Below are positions 6,166 through 6,562 of a DNA stretch of 6,562 nt, in pieces. The stretch lies in assembly GCA_016704445.1 (NCBI GenBank), contig JADJAE010000169.1, positions 1 through 6,562 on the forward strand, written 5' to 3'. The notes under the pieces were generated by a model. The model made no database searches. It worked only from the letters and a program-made list of their open reading frames with translations, and was not told where the DNA came from. Each line of letters starts with the position of its first letter. Position 1 is the stretch's first letter. The stretch comes from Deltaproteobacteria bacterium (GTDB lineage: Bacteria; Myxococcota_A; Polyangia; Polyangiales; Ga0077539). Made by a program: the position numbers and the translations under genes.

Positions 6166-6562
6166 ATGTCCAACGCAGAGGTCGCCGCGTCCGTCGGACG
6201 CGCCGCAAGGAAAATGAGTTCTTCGTCCCGGGCGGTCGCCAGGCGAGCCGCCGGGTGACCTTGACCGTGCCTCGGGGAAGCGCATCAGCTCGCCGGACGT
6301 CGGCCGCGGCCGCGACTACGAGACGCGGGAGGGCGCGAGCGGGCGCGAGGTGTTCTTCCTTGCTTGGCGCTGCAGCCCCAAGGACTTCGAGGGCATCGAG
6401 CCGGTCATCGAGGTCACGCACGCGGGAGTGACCCACCCCTGCGAGCTGCAGGACGTGTCGCCAGAACGGCGTGGCCTTCGGTAATGGCCCGTGTGTCGAC
6501 GCACGTCTCCGTCAGCGCGCGGCCCTCGAGCAGGCTCGCCGTGAAGCCCCGACCAGCACACC
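6166..6562 (+). pseudogene. Unrecognised protein, frameshifted and truncated by the window end
   Basis: I do not recognise this protein. Plausible segments on the plus strand are RRTRRKENEFFVPGGRQASRR with VTLTVPRG (about 6192-6275), then KRISSPDVGRGRDYETREG, ASGREVFFLAWRCSPKDFEG and IEPVIEVTHAGVTHPCELQD in a second frame up to about 6455. A third piece, NGVAFGNGPCVDARLRQRAA with LEQARREAPTST, runs to the window edge. The ATG at 6166 (MSNAEVAAS) is the nearest start, 33 bases after the RNase HI stop, but it is in yet another frame. At least three frame changes are needed. The composition (mixed charged and aromatic residues, a few Cys) looks like a folded cytosolic protein. The opposite strand is also open here but reads as Arg/Pro/Ala-rich shadow sequence. 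Low confidence in both start and extent. Confidence 0.35.

Noticed and set aside
5715..6173. Minus-strand frames of 100 and 146 codons opposite rnhA.
   Set aside because: They are shadows of RNase HI coding sequence, with no recognisable motif of their own.

Overview
This is a GC-rich window in which every coding stretch has strongly G/C-biased third positions. It probably comes from a myxobacterium (Myxococcota, perhaps Polyangiales/Sandaracinaceae). The pointers are the secreted beta-propeller repeat proteins (RCC1-type and WGxxxxDVWAVG-type), the lysine/alanine-rich protein tail and the lack of clear Shine-Dalgarno sites. The taxonomic call is inference.

Left part (1-3041), clean housekeeping genes. 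On the minus strand, proA (gamma-glutamyl phosphate reductase, 2284 to 1022) is followed after 10 bases by an endonuclease/exonuclease/phosphatase (EEP) family enzyme (1011 to 11). The EEP gene is split near its N-terminus by what looks like one missing base. Divergent from proA, 55 bases away on the plus strand, is a GNAT acetyltransferase with a histone-H1-like basic tail (2340-3041).

Right part (3134-6562), broken in almost every gene. On the minus strand, reading from 5507 down, lie an RCC1-repeat lipoprotein, a WG-repeat beta-propeller and a very small secreted protein, apparently co-directional. Divergent from them on the plus strand is a ribonuclease HI gene (5610-6132), then an unrecognised reading frame that runs off the window (6166-6562). 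Protein similarity in this half jumps between the three frames of the same strand roughly every 50-150 bases, in genes on both strands, while the encoded residues stay family-like. Several breaks are explained by one base gained or lost, often in a C or G run. Sequence or assembly indel errors are therefore a better explanation than biological decay, although decay cannot be excluded from one sequence.

I see no mobile element, CRISPR array, tRNA or rRNA, and no convincing new defence or metabolic system. The more interesting points are the tandem (possibly fused) pair of beta-propellers in an apparent surface lipoprotein operon, start-proximal -10-like hexamers suggesting leaderless transcription, and the indel pattern itself.
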